DNA of 48,814 nt from an uncultured Thermomicrobium sp. (GCA_938028665.1 CALIMB010000046.1:1-48814); one strand, 5' to 3'; positions 8,772 to 18,587 are shown, counted from the first letter of the stretch. Numbers and translations are program-made. Notes: generated from the letters alone by a model not told the origin.

Positions 8772-9620
8772 ATGGTTGCATCTTCTGGACATGAGGACAA
8801 TGGCATGGTGCTGCCACCACGCGAGGATGTGGTTCAACGGTTCCTGGAGCGGTCGGTCGTTGTCTTGAACAAACGCCCTGCTGGTGTCATTACCGATTTT
8901 GATGGAACGCTCAGTCCCATTGTGCCGGATCCTGAAACTGCTCAACCGCATCCTCTCGCGGTCCAGGCACTGCGCCTCCTCGTGCAACGCGTGGAATTGG
9001 TTGCTGTCGTATCTGGTCGTCGGGCGGTCGACGTGGCCACTCGCTTGGACGTTCCGGGGCTTGTGATTGTTGGAAATCACGGAGCTGAGCATTTGGTTGC
9101 AGGGCAGCTTAGCATTGCTGCAGAAATCTTCCCCTGGCTCCCATACGTCCAGGAGGCAGCCCGGGCGCTCCGCGTGCAACTGTCCGACTTTCGGATCGAG
9201 GAGAAAGGGGCGACGCTTACGGTCCATCTCCGCGGTATCGAAGCGCATGAACGGCGCCAACAGGCGGCGAAGGCCGTAGAGCAGATCGCAGTGCAGCATG
9301 GTCTCCTTGTTCGCCGTGGCCGGGAGGTTCTGGAACTGCGGCCGAACGTGCCCATTGATAAGGGGGTTGCTGTGGATGCGCTGGTCACTCAGTACAAATT
9401 GCGGGGCGTGCTCTTTGCCGGCGATGATGTGACTGACTTGGATGCCTTACAAGCCTTACAGGAACGCAGGTTGGCAGGGGAGACTGATGCATTCCTGGTC
9501 GGAGTTTGGAGCGAAGAGGCGCCAGAAGCACTGAGCCGTCTTGCAGATGCATTGGTGAGCGGAGTTGAGGAGTTTGCTCAGTTTTTGTACTCGCTGGCGC
9601 AACGTCTCAGTAACAACTAA
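8772..9620 (+). CDS. otsB: trehalose-6-phosphate phosphatase (HAD superfamily)
   Basis: 282-residue HAD phosphatase of the OtsB type, which dephosphorylates trehalose 6-phosphate. HAD motif I is DFDGTLSPI at residues 42-50 with nucleophile D42 and acid/base D44; motif II follows in VVSGR near 79-83; motif IV is GDDVTD at 217-222. Two starts are credible: ATG 8772 (GGGGAG upstream) and ATG 8805 (GAGGA seven bases upstream, giving 271 residues). No trehalose-phosphate synthase (otsA) is adjacent, so the substrate-producing partner must lie elsewhere. Its stop overlaps the stop of the convergent M81 gene by four bases. Confidence 0.85.
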   Translation: MVASSGHEDNGMVLPPREDVVQRFLERSVVVLNKRPAGVITDFDGTLSPIVPDPETAQPHPLAVQALRLLVQRVELVAVVSGRRAVDVATRLDVPGLVIVGNHGAEHLVAGQLSIAAEIFPWLPYVQEAARALRVQLSDFRIEEKGATLTVHLRGIEAHERRQQAAKAVEQIAVQHGLLVRRGREVLELRPNVPIDKGVAVDALVTQYKLRGVLFAGDDVTDLDALQALQERRLAGETDAFLVGVWSEEAPEALSRLADALVSGVEEFAQFLYSLAQRLSNN

Positions 9621-11086
9621 AGTTCATCGAGTGGCCAGATAGGTCGCGTGACCTGACGTAAGGTGAAGAAAGCAAGATCAGTTGTGGAGATCCCAGGGGT
9701 CACCGCTTGAATCACCTCTCTCGGTGAGGAATCGGTCACCCAGAGTTGGTTGTCATGACACCAGGCGAACACGTCCAGCGCGGACTTCAGCACGAGAACG
9801 GAAGCGCGATGAGGTGAGAGGCCGAGGGAGAAGAGGAGTGCCAGATCATCAAAGGGTACTGGGCGTGAGGTGACAATCACATCGACGCGGGCATGGTAGC
9901 GTCCTTCGAGTTCGAGCCAAACCGAGGGGCCGGCGTCGACTGGTTGTCCTGGTGCCAATGGGGAGCGTCTTCGATAGAGCCCGGATCCGACCCGACGTAC
10001 TACACCATGGACAGGGATCGGATATCCATGACGATGATCTTGCTTTCCGCCAAGTTCCAGCTCGATTGCTGCTCCAGGACCTGCACGGTGGGCGATCTCC
10101 ACTGCCTCGGGGTCGACAATACCGGACAAAATTGTCCCGCGTGCTCCCAGATCCAAGGCTGCCCATAGGGCGGCGGTACCCTCACCTGGTGCTCCAGCTT
10201 CAGGTGCGTCGCCAGTGTCTAGGATGATGACTGGGTGGTGTGGAGCAGACATTGCTCGATGGATTGCTTCCTCGATCGTCAGAGACGGCCAGGTGACGGA
10301 GTGGCGGAGCTCGAGCAATTGTTGCCCGAGCTGATGCGCAATAGCTTGGGCGAGTTCTTCGTCGCCGTTGGTCACGACGGCGACGCTGGCTCCGGCGTAG
10401 CTCACGTCGGCATACGGAAAACCTCCCAGAACACTTACCGCAAGGACCTTGGGCTGCGTCTCCCATGCGGCAAGCTTTCTGGGCAACAAGTCGAATGGAG
10501 GAATATCGGTTCGCTGCACGGCGAAGGGAAATATGAGCGGGAGACGGTGGACAACAAGAGAGGGCTCGATGTGTCCACTTGCCCATTCTCTCAGGAGAGT
10601 CAGGGTATGTTCAAGCCGCTGGAAGCGATCACGTGCAGGCCAGTGGAGCGGACCAACAATCAAGGACGTGACATGAGCCATTTGAGGTGGCAACTGTGCG
10701 ACATGATCGACCAATACAGCGATAGGCAGGGTGGGATAATGTTGGCGAAGGTGTTGCAAAAGAAGTAATTCGCCGCTCATCCCGTCCACGACGAGAGTAC
10801 CGGACGCGTGGAGCAGGAGGGCATCGATCGGCTGCATACGCTCGATGGTCTCATCGAGTTGCTGAAGAAACGTGAGAAATTGAGCAGCGGTGATGGAGCC
10901 GCCGGCAGCTTGCACATCGCACAAGTTGAGAAGTTCCAGGTCGAGTCGTTTGGCGATGGGCTGGAGTATGCTGCGCAGCCAGTTCGTCTCCGGCTCGGGG
11001 TCGTCTCTCCAACGGACGACAAATTCTCCTGGTACTCGAGCAAAGGTATTGCTGCGGTAAGCGACCCAAGCGATTCCGATACGCAT
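9617..11086 (-). CDS. M81 family metallopeptidase (MlrC-like)
   Basis: 489-residue protein of the MlrC/DUF1485 family. The N-terminal two thirds begin with MRIGIAWVAYRSNTF and carry conserved LLLHASGTLVVDG and DTGDAPEAGAPGEGT segments; the latter is the recognised metal-site region of the family. The last third (MlrC C-terminal domain) contains VVRRVGSG, GPSVWLELEGRYHARVDVIV and a closing LFSLGLSPHRASVLVLKS segment. MlrC degrades linear microcystin in sphingomonads, but most relatives act on other unknown peptides or amides. The ATG at 11086 has GGAGGGG just upstream. It is a single-gene unit between convergent otsB and divergent accDA. Confidence 0.8.
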   Translation of the reverse strand: MRIGIAWVAYRSNTFARVPGEFVVRWRDDPEPETNWLRSILQPIAKRLDLELLNLCDVQAAGGSITAAQFLTFLQQLDETIERMQPIDALLLHASGTLVVDGMSGELLLLQHLRQHYPTLPIAVLVDHVAQLPPQMAHVTSLIVGPLHWPARDRFQRLEHTLTLLREWASGHIEPSLVVHRLPLIFPFAVQRTDIPPFDLLPRKLAAWETQPKVLAVSVLGGFPYADVSYAGASVAVVTNGDEELAQAIAHQLGQQLLELRHSVTWPSLTIEEAIHRAMSAPHHPVIILDTGDAPEAGAPGEGTAALWAALDLGARGTILSGIVDPEAVEIAHRAGPGAAIELELGGKQDHRHGYPIPVHGVVRRVGSGLYRRRSPLAPGQPVDAGPSVWLELEGRYHARVDVIVTSRPVPFDDLALLFSLGLSPHRASVLVLKSALDVFAWCHDNQLWVTDSSPREVIQAVTPGISTTDLAFFTLRQVTRPIWPLDEL

Positions 11087-11213
11087 CTGTCCCCTCCATC
11101 GTTCCGACGACGTCTGGTTCAGTGGCATACTGCGCTGCTCCGATCAGCTATGATAGGACACGTTAGAGGGCCTGCCGAACGTGAGGGCTGGATAAACCGG
11201 AAGGCGAGGAAAG

Positions 11214-13001
11214 ATGGCAAATCTTTCCCGAATCATGGACAAAGAGTCTCAGTCAGTCTCCTGCCCACGCTGTGAGGTGCAGTTGGCAGGGGACGAAGTC
11301 TACGAGCGATATCGTGTCTGTCCACAGTGTGGGTATCATTTCACCCTTTCGGCTGAGGAGCGAATCCGGCTCCTGGTTGATCCGGGCACATTTGAGGAGT
11401 TCAACCGGCATCTTGTGTCCATGGATCCGCTTGTCTTCTCGGATCGCCTTCCTTATCGCAAGCGTATCCTCCAGGCGCGCGAAGAGACGGGCCTGCGGGA
11501 AGCGGTTATCACCGGGATCGGCCACATCCGGGGGCACGAGGTTGTCCTGGCGGTACTCGACTTTCGTTTTCTTGGTGGGAGTATGGGGTCAGTTGTTGGC
11601 GAAAAGATCACGTTGGCGTTCGAGCGTGCAGCAGAGCGTCGGTTGCCCATTGTGACCGTCTCTGCATCGGGTGGCGCGCGAATGCAGGAAGGTGTCCTCA
11701 GCCTGGTACAAATGGCGAAGACAACAGCTGCAGCCAAGCGCGCCCACGATTCGAGCGTGCCGTTCATCTCGGTGTTGACACATCCCACGACGGGCGGCAT
11801 CTATGCATCGTTTGCCAATCAGGGGGATATTATCCTTGCCGAACCTGGTGCGTTGATCGGCTTTGCCGGACCCCGAGTGGTGAAGGAAACAGCGGGTCTC
11901 GAGCCACTTCGCTCGCACTCGGCCGAATTCTTATTCGAACACGGTTTTGTTGATCAGATAGTAGATCGTCGACGGCTGCGCGACACCATCGGCTTGATTT
12001 TGCGACTGGTGCGGGCGGAGGGAGAGATCGTGGCCCGGCCGGTGATCCGGCGTGTGCTGCCGCACGATGCTCCGGTACGTCGGGCGTGGGAGATAGTGCA
12101 GCTGGCGAGGCATCCGGAGCGACCGACAACGCTGGACTTGATCCGACGGATCAGTCCGCAATTTGTGGAACTCCACGGTGATCGCCTCCATGGTGATGAC
12201 CCGGCAATTGTGGGAGGAATTGGAGAAATTGCGGGGCAGGGGGTAGTCCTGATCGGGCACGAGCGGGGGCATGGTGATCCGGCACGACGCAACGGTCAGG
12301 CGCTGCCGGAAGGGTATCGAAAGGCGTTGCGCCTGATGGATCTGGCAGCACGGTTGCGGCTGCCGGTTATCACACTTATTGATACGCCGGGGGTGTATCT
12401 TGGTGAAGGGGCGGAAGAGCGAGGGATTGCCACGGCGTTGAGTCAGTGTCTTGCGACGATGAGCGTGCTACCTGTTCCGACGATTGCGGTGATTGTTGGT
12501 GAGGGGGGGAGTGGCGGAGCGATCGCGCTGGCAGTGGCGGATCGGGTGCTGATGCTGGAGAACGCGATCTACAGTGTGATATCGCCAGAAGGAGCAGCGG
12601 CGATCCTCTACCGAGACGCGGCACGTGCGCCGGAGGTGGCAGAGTCGCTGAAGCTGACGGCACCGGACTTGTTGCGCCTCGAAGTGATAGATGGGATAGT
12701 GCCGGAACCGGAAGGAGGGGCACACCGGGATCCGGACTATGCGGCAGTTCTGGTGCTGGATGCGATTAGTGAGGCACTGGCTGACCTTCACGACATATCC
12801 CCAGAGCGACTTGTGCGGGAGCGGTATCGCAAGTTCCGCCGAATGGGACAGACCAACACCTATTTCCGAGAGCTTGTTGCGCAAGAGGTCGCGGAACTGA
12901 GCGGATTGATTGGCCGGACGTTGGAAGGCTTACGCGGACGCTTACCGTTCGGACGAGAAGAAGAGGTTGTAGGGCAAGGATCGCCGGGCACCCGCGACTG
13001 A
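11214..13001 (+). CDS. accDA: fused acetyl-CoA carboxylase carboxyltransferase, beta-alpha (AccD-AccA)
   Basis: 595-residue fusion of the two carboxyltransferase subunits that move the carboxyl group from carboxybiotin to acetyl-CoA, the first step of fatty acid synthesis. Residues 17-39 form the AccD zinc finger (C17xxC20, C36xxC39). Crotonase-fold AccD motifs follow (GGSMGSVVGEK, SGGARMQEG, THPTTGGIYASF). The AccA part starts near residue 275 and shows VELHGDRLHGDDPAIVGG, IDTPGVYLGEGAEERG and GEGGSGGAIAL. Fusion of the two subunits is known from several phyla, including Chloroflexota. The start at 11214 has GAGG four bases away; M8 at 11235 is an alternative. No accB or accC is nearby. Confidence 0.9.
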   Translation: MANLSRIMDKESQSVSCPRCEVQLAGDEVYERYRVCPQCGYHFTLSAEERIRLLVDPGTFEEFNRHLVSMDPLVFSDRLPYRKRILQAREETGLREAVITGIGHIRGHEVVLAVLDFRFLGGSMGSVVGEKITLAFERAAERRLPIVTVSASGGARMQEGVLSLVQMAKTTAAAKRAHDSSVPFISVLTHPTTGGIYASFANQGDIILAEPGALIGFAGPRVVKETAGLEPLRSHSAEFLFEHGFVDQIVDRRRLRDTIGLILRLVRAEGEIVARPVIRRVLPHDAPVRRAWEIVQLARHPERPTTLDLIRRISPQFVELHGDRLHGDDPAIVGGIGEIAGQGVVLIGHERGHGDPARRNGQALPEGYRKALRLMDLAARLRLPVITLIDTPGVYLGEGAEERGIATALSQCLATMSVLPVPTIAVIVGEGGSGGAIALAVADRVLMLENAIYSVISPEGAAAILYRDAARAPEVAESLKLTAPDLLRLEVIDGIVPEPEGGAHRDPDYAAVLVLDAISEALADLHDISPERLVRERYRKFRRMGQTNTYFRELVAQEVAELSGLIGRTLEGLRGRLPFGREEEVVGQGSPGTRD

Positions 13002-13083
13002 ACGGTAGTGGTGTCTTGTACCGTGCAGGAATGGACAAGCAGCGCGAGGACGAGTGCTGGTACTAGGTGCCTGTCAGTCGCTG

Positions 13084-13113
13084 TTGACGCGACATGAAAC
13101 GATCGTCTAGGAT
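13084..13113 (+). promoter_or_regulatory. candidate promoter of the polyamine-type transport operon
   Basis: TTGACG (13084-13089) and TAGGAT (13108-13113) with 18 bases between, in the 239-base gap between accDA and the ABC ATPase gene. The predicted leader is about 120 nt. A small inverted repeat (CGCCGT/ACGGCG) lies just downstream. Confidence 0.45.
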
Positions 13114-13240
13114 AGCGTCAGAACGCCGTCACGGCGCTATTGGGCCTTATTGGTTCCTTGTTCAGACGCTGACGGTGTGTGTGATGGTCCATCCGGCAGC
13201 TCGGATTGCCAACGCATCCAGCCGGTGAGGCGGTGGAGTC

Positions 13241-14359
13241 ATGGTAACAGTCAAGGAGAGCACGACGCGAGGAGCGGCGCAGACTGGAGGCGCACGCTTG
13301 CAGTTAATTGAGCTTACAAAAGTTTATGGAGAAGTCGTTGCTGCTGACCGCGTGACTCTCGATATTGCGCCTGGAGAGTTCATTACGCTGCTGGGCCCCT
13401 CAGGATCCGGCAAAACAACCACTCTCATGATGGTGGCAGGCTTTGTGATTCCTACCTCAGGACAAATTCTTGTGAATGGAGAAGATATCGCATTTCGACC
13501 ACCTCATAAGCGGAATATCGGTATGGTTTTCCAGAACTATGCGTTATTCCCGCATATGACAGTGGCTGAGAATATCGCTTTTCCATTAAAGATGCGTAAA
13601 TGGCGACGCGACGAAATTGAGCGGGCGGTGAAAGAGGCGGTCCAACTTGTCCGCTTGCCAGGTTTCGAGGAACGGTACCCACGGCAGCTTTCAGGGGGGC
13701 AGCAACAGCGCGTGGCACTCGCACGAGCGCTGGTCTTCCGACCACCGGTGCTGCTTATGGATGAGCCTTTGGGGGCACTTGATAAGAAGCTCCGGGAAGA
13801 GATGCAGCTGGAAATTAAGCATATCCAGGAGTCCCTCCATATCACTACAATCTATGTGACCCATGATCAAGAAGAGGCTCTCACCATGTCCGACCGCATT
13901 GCGGTAATGCGGGATGGCCGGATCGAGCAGGTCGGAACACCGCGCGAGCTCTATGAAAGACCAGTTAGCGAGTTTGTGGCTAACTTCATTGGGGAGTCGA
14001 ATTTTGTTGAGGGACGGTTCGAACGACGCGACGGACGAGGGTATCTTGTCACGGCTGATGGCTGGCGCATCGCCGTGCAATCGGCAGACGATGTTAGTGC
14101 GGGGGAACCAGTGACGATCGCATTACGCCCGGAGCGCATCGTCCTGGGAGAGGACCGGGGTGATAATCGCGTCGAGGCGATCGTCGAAGAGATCATCTAC
14201 GTGGGGGAAGCGACGAAGTTCCGCGTGCGTGTCCCTGGCGAACGCCTTTTCAGCGTGAAGCAGCCGAGCCGCCTGGAGACCATGCGCTGGCAACGTGGTG
14301 ATCGCGTCCTCCTCAGTTGGCGGGCTGAAGATGCAGTGGTGCTGCGCACGCGAAAGTGA
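13241..14359 (+). CDS. potA: ABC transporter ATP-binding protein, spermidine/putrescine (PotA) type
   Basis: 372-residue ABC ATPase that powers an importer. Walker A is GPSGSGKTT at residues 52-60, the signature LSGGQQQR lies near 154-161, and Walker B is [11 protein letters not shown] near 171-181, followed by the switch histidine in [10 protein letters not shown]. The C-terminal 130 residues form the TOBE domain of the PotA/FbpC/CysA class. ATG 13241 follows a GGTGGAG site. It heads a run of genes (spacing 9, 42, 56, 113, -1 bases) encoding two enzymes, the binding protein and both permeases, so it most likely energises that importer. Gene symbol is by family, not proven substrate. Confidence 0.85.
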   Translation: MVTVKESTTRGAAQTGGARLQLIELTKVYGEVVAADRVTLDIAPGEFITLLGPSGSGKTTTLMMVAGFVIPTSGQILVNGEDIAFRPPHKRNIGMVFQNYALFPHMTVAENIAFPLKMRKWRRDEIERAVKEAVQLVRLPGFEERYPRQLSGGQQQRVALARALVFRPPVLLMDEPLGALDKKLREEMQLEIKHIQESLHITTIYVTHDQEEALTMSDRIAVMRDGRIEQVGTPRELYERPVSEFVANFIGESNFVEGRFERRDGRGYLVTADGWRIAVQSADDVSAGEPVTIALRPERIVLGEDRGDNRVEAIVEEIIYVGEATKFRVRVPGERLFSVKQPSRLETMRWQRGDRVLLSWRAEDAVVLRTRK

Positions 14360-14368
14360 GGGCATGGG

Positions 14369-15604
14369 ATGAATCAGGAGCTACCGCACGATGCCGATGT
14401 GGTGGTGATCGGGACAGGTGCTTTTGGTTTGTCGGTCACTGCTCACTTAGCTCGGCTGGGAGTGCGACGTGTCGTAGCTCTGGATCGTTTCAAGATTGCG
14501 TCCCAGACCTCGCCGCGGGCAGCAGGCCTGTTTAAGTTGGTGCAAGCTGATGAGCTTCGGACGCGTCTGGCGCGGTTGGCGGTGGATACGGTGCGGAACT
14601 TCGACGTGGAGTTCGGTGTGCCGGTTCCATTTGTCCATTCTGGAAGCCTGATGCTTGCACGCACTGATCGCCACAGTCGCCTGATCGAGGAGGAGGTGGG
14701 TGCGGCGCAGCGATGGGGGGTTGAGGTGGAACTCATCTCTGCCCAGGAAGCGAGTCGCCTTGCACCTTATCTTGAACCAGAGGAGATCCGGCAAGCAGCC
14801 TATGTACCGGGAGACATCTATATCGAGGAGCCTGCGAGCCTCTTGGAAGCATATTACACGGCGGCAGTGCGTTTGGGGGCAACGGTTGTCGGTGACGTGC
14901 CGGTGATTGGGATTCAGGTGCAGAACGGGGCTATACGTGCTGTGGAGACGCCACTCGGGCAGATTCGGACAGAAACTGTAGTGGATGCGGCTGGGGCATG
15001 GGTTCGCCAGGTGAGTCAGTTGGCCGGGGTCGATATCGCTGTACTCCCCATGCGTCATCAGTTGGCGATTACGCATCCTATCCCCGGTATCGAGGCAACC
15101 TACCCGATTACGCGGGTTTTCGATGCAGCTGTATATGTGCGTCCTTGCCGAAACGGCTTGATGTGGGGAGGTTTCGAGTCAGATCCGCTGCCCCTGGATC
15201 CGGCGAACCGCGAGCACGATTTTTGTATTGAGCTTGTTCCCCTTGAGTTTCGGGTGTTAGAGCGCTGCGCCGAATTGGTGCGTCGTGTCATACCGTCGCT
15301 ACTCGATGCAGCAGTGCAAGAGCACCGTGGTGGACTCTTCACGATGACCCCGGATGGGCGTTTCATCGCTGGGCCGGTGCCGAAGGTTCGGGGACTCTGG
15401 GTTCTGAGCGGCTGCAACGGAAGCGGATTTTCATTCTCTCCGGCCTTGGGGCGGCTGCTTGCGGAATGGATTGTCGGTGGTGCTCCCTCAATCGATCTTG
15501 GTCCCCTTGCGCCGGGACGATTTGTTGGAGCGATCGACCCAGGGGTATTGGTGGAGAGGGCGATCTTTCAGTACACGCACTACTACGAGCCTCTGGAGAG
15601 CTGA
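14369..15604 (+). CDS. FAD-dependent oxidoreductase, DAO family, in transport operon
   Basis: 411-residue flavoprotein of the sarcosine/glycine oxidase group. GTGAFG near residue 16 is the FAD-binding glycine motif, SPRAAGLFKLV near 48-58 matches the family's second flavin contact, and GLWVLSGCNGSGFSFSPALG near 345-364 corresponds to the conserved C-terminal flavin/substrate loop. It starts nine bases after the ABC ATPase stop and precedes the M20 gene by 42 bases. Co-location with a polyamine-type importer suggests it oxidises the imported amine or N-substituted amino acid. It is not a close copy of the DAO gene at 4469-5614; their N-termini and active-site loops differ. Confidence 0.85.
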   Translation: MNQELPHDADVVVIGTGAFGLSVTAHLARLGVRRVVALDRFKIASQTSPRAAGLFKLVQADELRTRLARLAVDTVRNFDVEFGVPVPFVHSGSLMLARTDRHSRLIEEEVGAAQRWGVEVELISAQEASRLAPYLEPEEIRQAAYVPGDIYIEEPASLLEAYYTAAVRLGATVVGDVPVIGIQVQNGAIRAVETPLGQIRTETVVDAAGAWVRQVSQLAGVDIAVLPMRHQLAITHPIPGIEATYPITRVFDAAVYVRPCRNGLMWGGFESDPLPLDPANREHDFCIELVPLEFRVLERCAELVRRVIPSLLDAAVQEHRGGLFTMTPDGRFIAGPVPKVRGLWVLSGCNGSGFSFSPALGRLLAEWIVGGAPSIDLGPLAPGRFVGAIDPGVLVERAIFQYTHYYEPLES

Positions 15605-15646
15605 ATTCGGCTGCTTGGTTGAGGTCTTCGGGAAGGAGTGAAGAGC

Positions 15647-17257
15647 ATGCCGGCACAGCTCTACGAGGCGAAGAACACGGCATTTGGCTGGATTGAGGAG
15701 AATGCGCACTGGCTATCGGAGTTTGATTTAGAAATCTGGCGATATGCGGAGCCGGCCTGGCGAGAGTACAAGTCTGCCCGGGCGTATGTGGAGCTCTTAC
15801 GTCGGCATGGTTTCGACATTGAAGTGGGCTCCGGAGGGATGCCCACGGCCTTTGTCGCCAGCTGGGGCGAGGGGAGGCCGGTGGTCGGTACCTACGCAGA
15901 GTATGATGCTGTGCCTGGAAATTCCCAGGAGCCTGTTCCGTATCGGAAGCCGCGGGAAGGGTTGCACCCTTGGGCAGCGGGACACACTGATCCTCATTCC
16001 ATGCTTGGGGTAGCTGCACTGGCAGGGGTCCTGGCGGCCAAGTATGCACTGGAGAAGCACGGTTTGCGTGCGACGCTCCGGTTCTTTGGGGAACCCGCAG
16101 AGAAGGTGTGCGGGTCTAAGCCGGTACACGCAGCAAAGGGGTACTACGACGGATTTGACGCCTTCATCGCTTATCATCCGTCCTACTATCCCAAAGGGAC
16201 GAACACGGTGGCGTGGGAGACACACTGTGGCTCCTATTGGAGCTGCGTTTTCACCTTCGAATGTGTGGAGCCGGAGCGATGGATAGAGCGTCGTCTGTTT
16301 CCCGATGTGGGAGGGGCACATGCAGCAGCACGATGCCCGGGTGCCATCGATGCATTGTGCCTTATGTACACCATGACAAAGTACACGAAAGAAGCAATGT
16401 TTCCACATACTGGATCCTGGACACTGAACGAGTTCGTTCTGGTTGCAGGGGATGCAACAGCCGATAATTTACCTCCACGCTTTGCACAGATTCAATATGC
16501 TTGGCGTTCACCGACGCTGGGAATTCAGGAACAAATCTATCGAGTTCTTGTCAATAACGCGAAACGTGCAGCGGAGGCGGCGGGTTGTCGTGTGTCCGTA
16601 CGCTGGGTGACGAAGACCCGCGTCGGGTTACCCAATCTGACCCTATCTCGAGTTGCCTATGACAATCTGGAGCTTGTTGGCCCGCCGCGTTACAGTGAGG
16701 CAGCGCGGGCGTTTGCTCGGGAGATCCAGCGGAATCTCGGCCTTGAGCCGATGGAGGACCCATTCATCGATGACGTGGAGCGAGTGATTCCACCGGAGGA
16801 GTACGAGGCGAAGATTCGCTCGGCATTGCCGGAATGGCAGCGGAACTTCACGTCAGACGATTACGTGGAGTACACGTGGCATGCGCCGACGGTCCGGTTG
16901 TACACGGCGCGACCGCGCTTGCGTCCTCCTACACCGGACTATGCCTATCCGGCATGGGCGGACAATGCGCTTGGGGGTCGGCCAGAGATTGTTGATCCGG
17001 GAATGTTTGTGGCTGGAAAGGTGATTGCGGCAACCATTCTCGATCTTGTGACCCATCCTGATGTCTTGGAGCGGGCGTGGGATGAATTCCGGGAACGGAC
17101 CGGGGGCGGAATTGGGGGACGTCACTGGGTGGCACCGTTACTGCCGGCGGATTTTGCGCCGCCGATTGATTTGCGTTGGCCGGAGTATATTACGACGGTT
17201 CGGGGTGAGGAATGGTGGATTCCTACGCCGAACCTGGATGCATATGAGCCCTTGTAA
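15647..17257 (+). CDS. M20 family amidohydrolase/peptidase (AbgB-like)
   Basis: 536-residue protein of the M20 metallohydrolase family, closest in pattern to p-aminobenzoyl-glutamate hydrolase subunit B and related amidohydrolases. The N-terminal helix carries the ELSWRYAEPAW-like W-x-x-AEPAWREYKS segment; VVGTYAEYDAVPG gives the catalytic Asp region; FGEPAEKVCGSKP contains the metal-site Glu pair equivalent; and the dimerisation domain spans about 210-380. Where M20D enzymes have C-G-H-N this protein has D-P-H-S (GHTDPHSMLG), so one metal-site residue differs. The ATG at 15647 sits eight bases after AAGGAG; the GTG at 15638 is too close to it. In this operon it may release an amine or amino acid from an amide taken up by the transporter. 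Confidence 0.8.
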   Translation: MPAQLYEAKNTAFGWIEENAHWLSEFDLEIWRYAEPAWREYKSARAYVELLRRHGFDIEVGSGGMPTAFVASWGEGRPVVGTYAEYDAVPGNSQEPVPYRKPREGLHPWAAGHTDPHSMLGVAALAGVLAAKYALEKHGLRATLRFFGEPAEKVCGSKPVHAAKGYYDGFDAFIAYHPSYYPKGTNTVAWETHCGSYWSCVFTFECVEPERWIERRLFPDVGGAHAAARCPGAIDALCLMYTMTKYTKEAMFPHTGSWTLNEFVLVAGDATADNLPPRFAQIQYAWRSPTLGIQEQIYRVLVNNAKRAAEAAGCRVSVRWVTKTRVGLPNLTLSRVAYDNLELVGPPRYSEAARAFAREIQRNLGLEPMEDPFIDDVERVIPPEEYEAKIRSALPEWQRNFTSDDYVEYTWHAPTVRLYTARPRLRPPTPDYAYPAWADNALGGRPEIVDPGMFVAGKVIAATILDLVTHPDVLERAWDEFRERTGGGIGGRHWVAPLLPADFAPPIDLRWPEYITTVRGEEWWIPTPNLDAYEPL

Positions 17258-17313
17258 CGTCGCTGGTGGCATAGTTGTGATGACGGGTGGCACGTGAGGA
17301 AGGAGGGAGATCC

Positions 17314-18546
17314 ATGGCTATTGACTGGGAAGCGTCGCTCCGGCATCTCGAGCGCCAAGGGCGCCTGCGTCGTCGCCAGTTCCTGCGGGCGCTGCTGGCC
17401 TCTGGTCTTACCGTGGTCGGTGCTCCCGGATTGATTGCCTGTGCTGGGAGGCAGCAGGCGACACCGACGACGGCACCGGCGGGTGGTCAGACCCCAGCCG
17501 CAGCCAGTCCAACAGCGGCAGCGGGTGGTGAGCTCAAGGTTGCAGGGTACGACAATCCGAATAAGTGGAAGGGTAAGACGCTCGTCTTCGCCGGCTTTGG
17601 CGGAGCGATGCAGGATGCACAACGCAAAGCAGTACTTGAGCCGTTTGCGCGCCTGACCGGGGCAACAATCGTGGAAGACACCACGGACATCGGCAAACTC
17701 AAGGCCATGGTTGATGCCCGTGCTGTCGAGTGGACAGTCGCTCAGCAAGGCACGTTTGAAAGCCGGGTCCTTGGGAAGCAGGGCTATTTGGAGCCGATCG
17801 ATTACTCTGTGATCGATAAGGCGAACTTCTTCGAGGATGTTGCTGGAGAATTCGATGTTGCCGTGATTTACTGGTCACTCATTCTGGCCTATCGAACCGA
17901 CAAGTTCGGGATGAATCCGCCGCAGGGCTGGAAGGACTTCTGGGACGTGCAAAAGTTCCCGGGCCCACGAGCGATGGATAAGGTGGACGGTCCGGTGGGT
18001 AACCTCGAGTTTGCACTGATGGCAGACGGTGTTCCGAAGGATCAGGTGTATCAAGTTTTACGAAGTGCAGGGGGAGTAGAGCGAGCTTTTAAGAAGCTGG
18101 ACGAGATAAAGCCACACGTGACCGTCTGGTGGGAAGCGGGTGCGCAGCCAGCCCAGCTGCTGACGGATGGGGAAGTGGACATGGCCCAGGCGTGGAATGG
18201 TCGGATCGATGCCGCCCAGCGCCAGGGGGCTCCAATTGCCATCCAGTGGAACGAGGGACTACTGCGCACCGACTCCTTCATCGTTCCGAAGGGGGTGAAG
18301 GAGAAGGAGCTAGCTATGGACTTTATCAACTTCGCGACGCGCCCGGAGGTGCAGGCCGAACTGTCCAAATATATCCCCTACAGCCCGACGAACGCCAAAG
18401 CTTTCGACCTCATGACGGAGGAGCTGAAGGCACGCCTGCCAAGTGCACCAGCACAGAAGGAGAAGCAGCTGCTAGCGGATGCGTCCTTCTGGCTAGAAAA
18501 TCTGGATCGGCTGACCGAGCAATTTAATGACTGGCTGACGAAGTAG
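17314..18546 (+). CDS. substrate-binding lipoprotein of polyamine-type ABC importer
   Basis: 410-residue extracellular solute-binding protein (family 1, PotD-like). The N-terminus has a twin-arginine motif (RRRQFL, residues 19-24), a hydrophobic run and a lipobox L40-I-A-C43, so it is probably exported by Tat and anchored as a lipoprotein at C43. A Thr/Ala/Pro-rich linker follows to about residue 75, then the bilobal binding fold with conserved LVFAGFGGAMQDAQRKA and VDMAQAWNGR segments. ATG 17314 follows GGAGGGAG; an in-frame upstream GTG/ATG at 17287 is disfavoured because it would add a hydrophilic extension. It is followed by a strong hairpin that likely sets its higher expression relative to the permeases. 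Confidence 0.85.
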   Translation: MAIDWEASLRHLERQGRLRRRQFLRALLASGLTVVGAPGLIACAGRQQATPTTAPAGGQTPAAASPTAAAGGELKVAGYDNPNKWKGKTLVFAGFGGAMQDAQRKAVLEPFARLTGATIVEDTTDIGKLKAMVDARAVEWTVAQQGTFESRVLGKQGYLEPIDYSVIDKANFFEDVAGEFDVAVIYWSLILAYRTDKFGMNPPQGWKDFWDVQKFPGPRAMDKVDGPVGNLEFALMADGVPKDQVYQVLRSAGGVERAFKKLDEIKPHVTVWWEAGAQPAQLLTDGEVDMAQAWNGRIDAAQRQGAPIAIQWNEGLLRTDSFIVPKGVKEKELAMDFINFATRPEVQAELSKYIPYSPTNAKAFDLMTEELKARLPSAPAQKEKQLLADASFWLENLDRLTEQFNDWLTK

Positions 18547-18557
18547 TTGCCGTCATA

Positions 18558-18587
18558 GCATCCGGGAGAAACCTCTCTCCCGGATGC
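18558..18587 (+). terminator. hairpin between binding protein and permease genes
   Basis: Perfect 12-bp inverted repeat (GCATCCGGGAGA and its complement) with a 6-nt loop, 11 bases past the stop. It lacks a T-run. Such hairpins between the binding-protein gene and permease genes typically stabilise the upstream mRNA or cause partial termination. Confidence 0.7.

Noticed and set aside
8736-9299. 5' extension of the MFS transporter frame
   Set aside because: It is fully antisense to otsB, lacks hydrophobic segments, and a ribosome binding site with GTG 8735 gives the normal MFS length.
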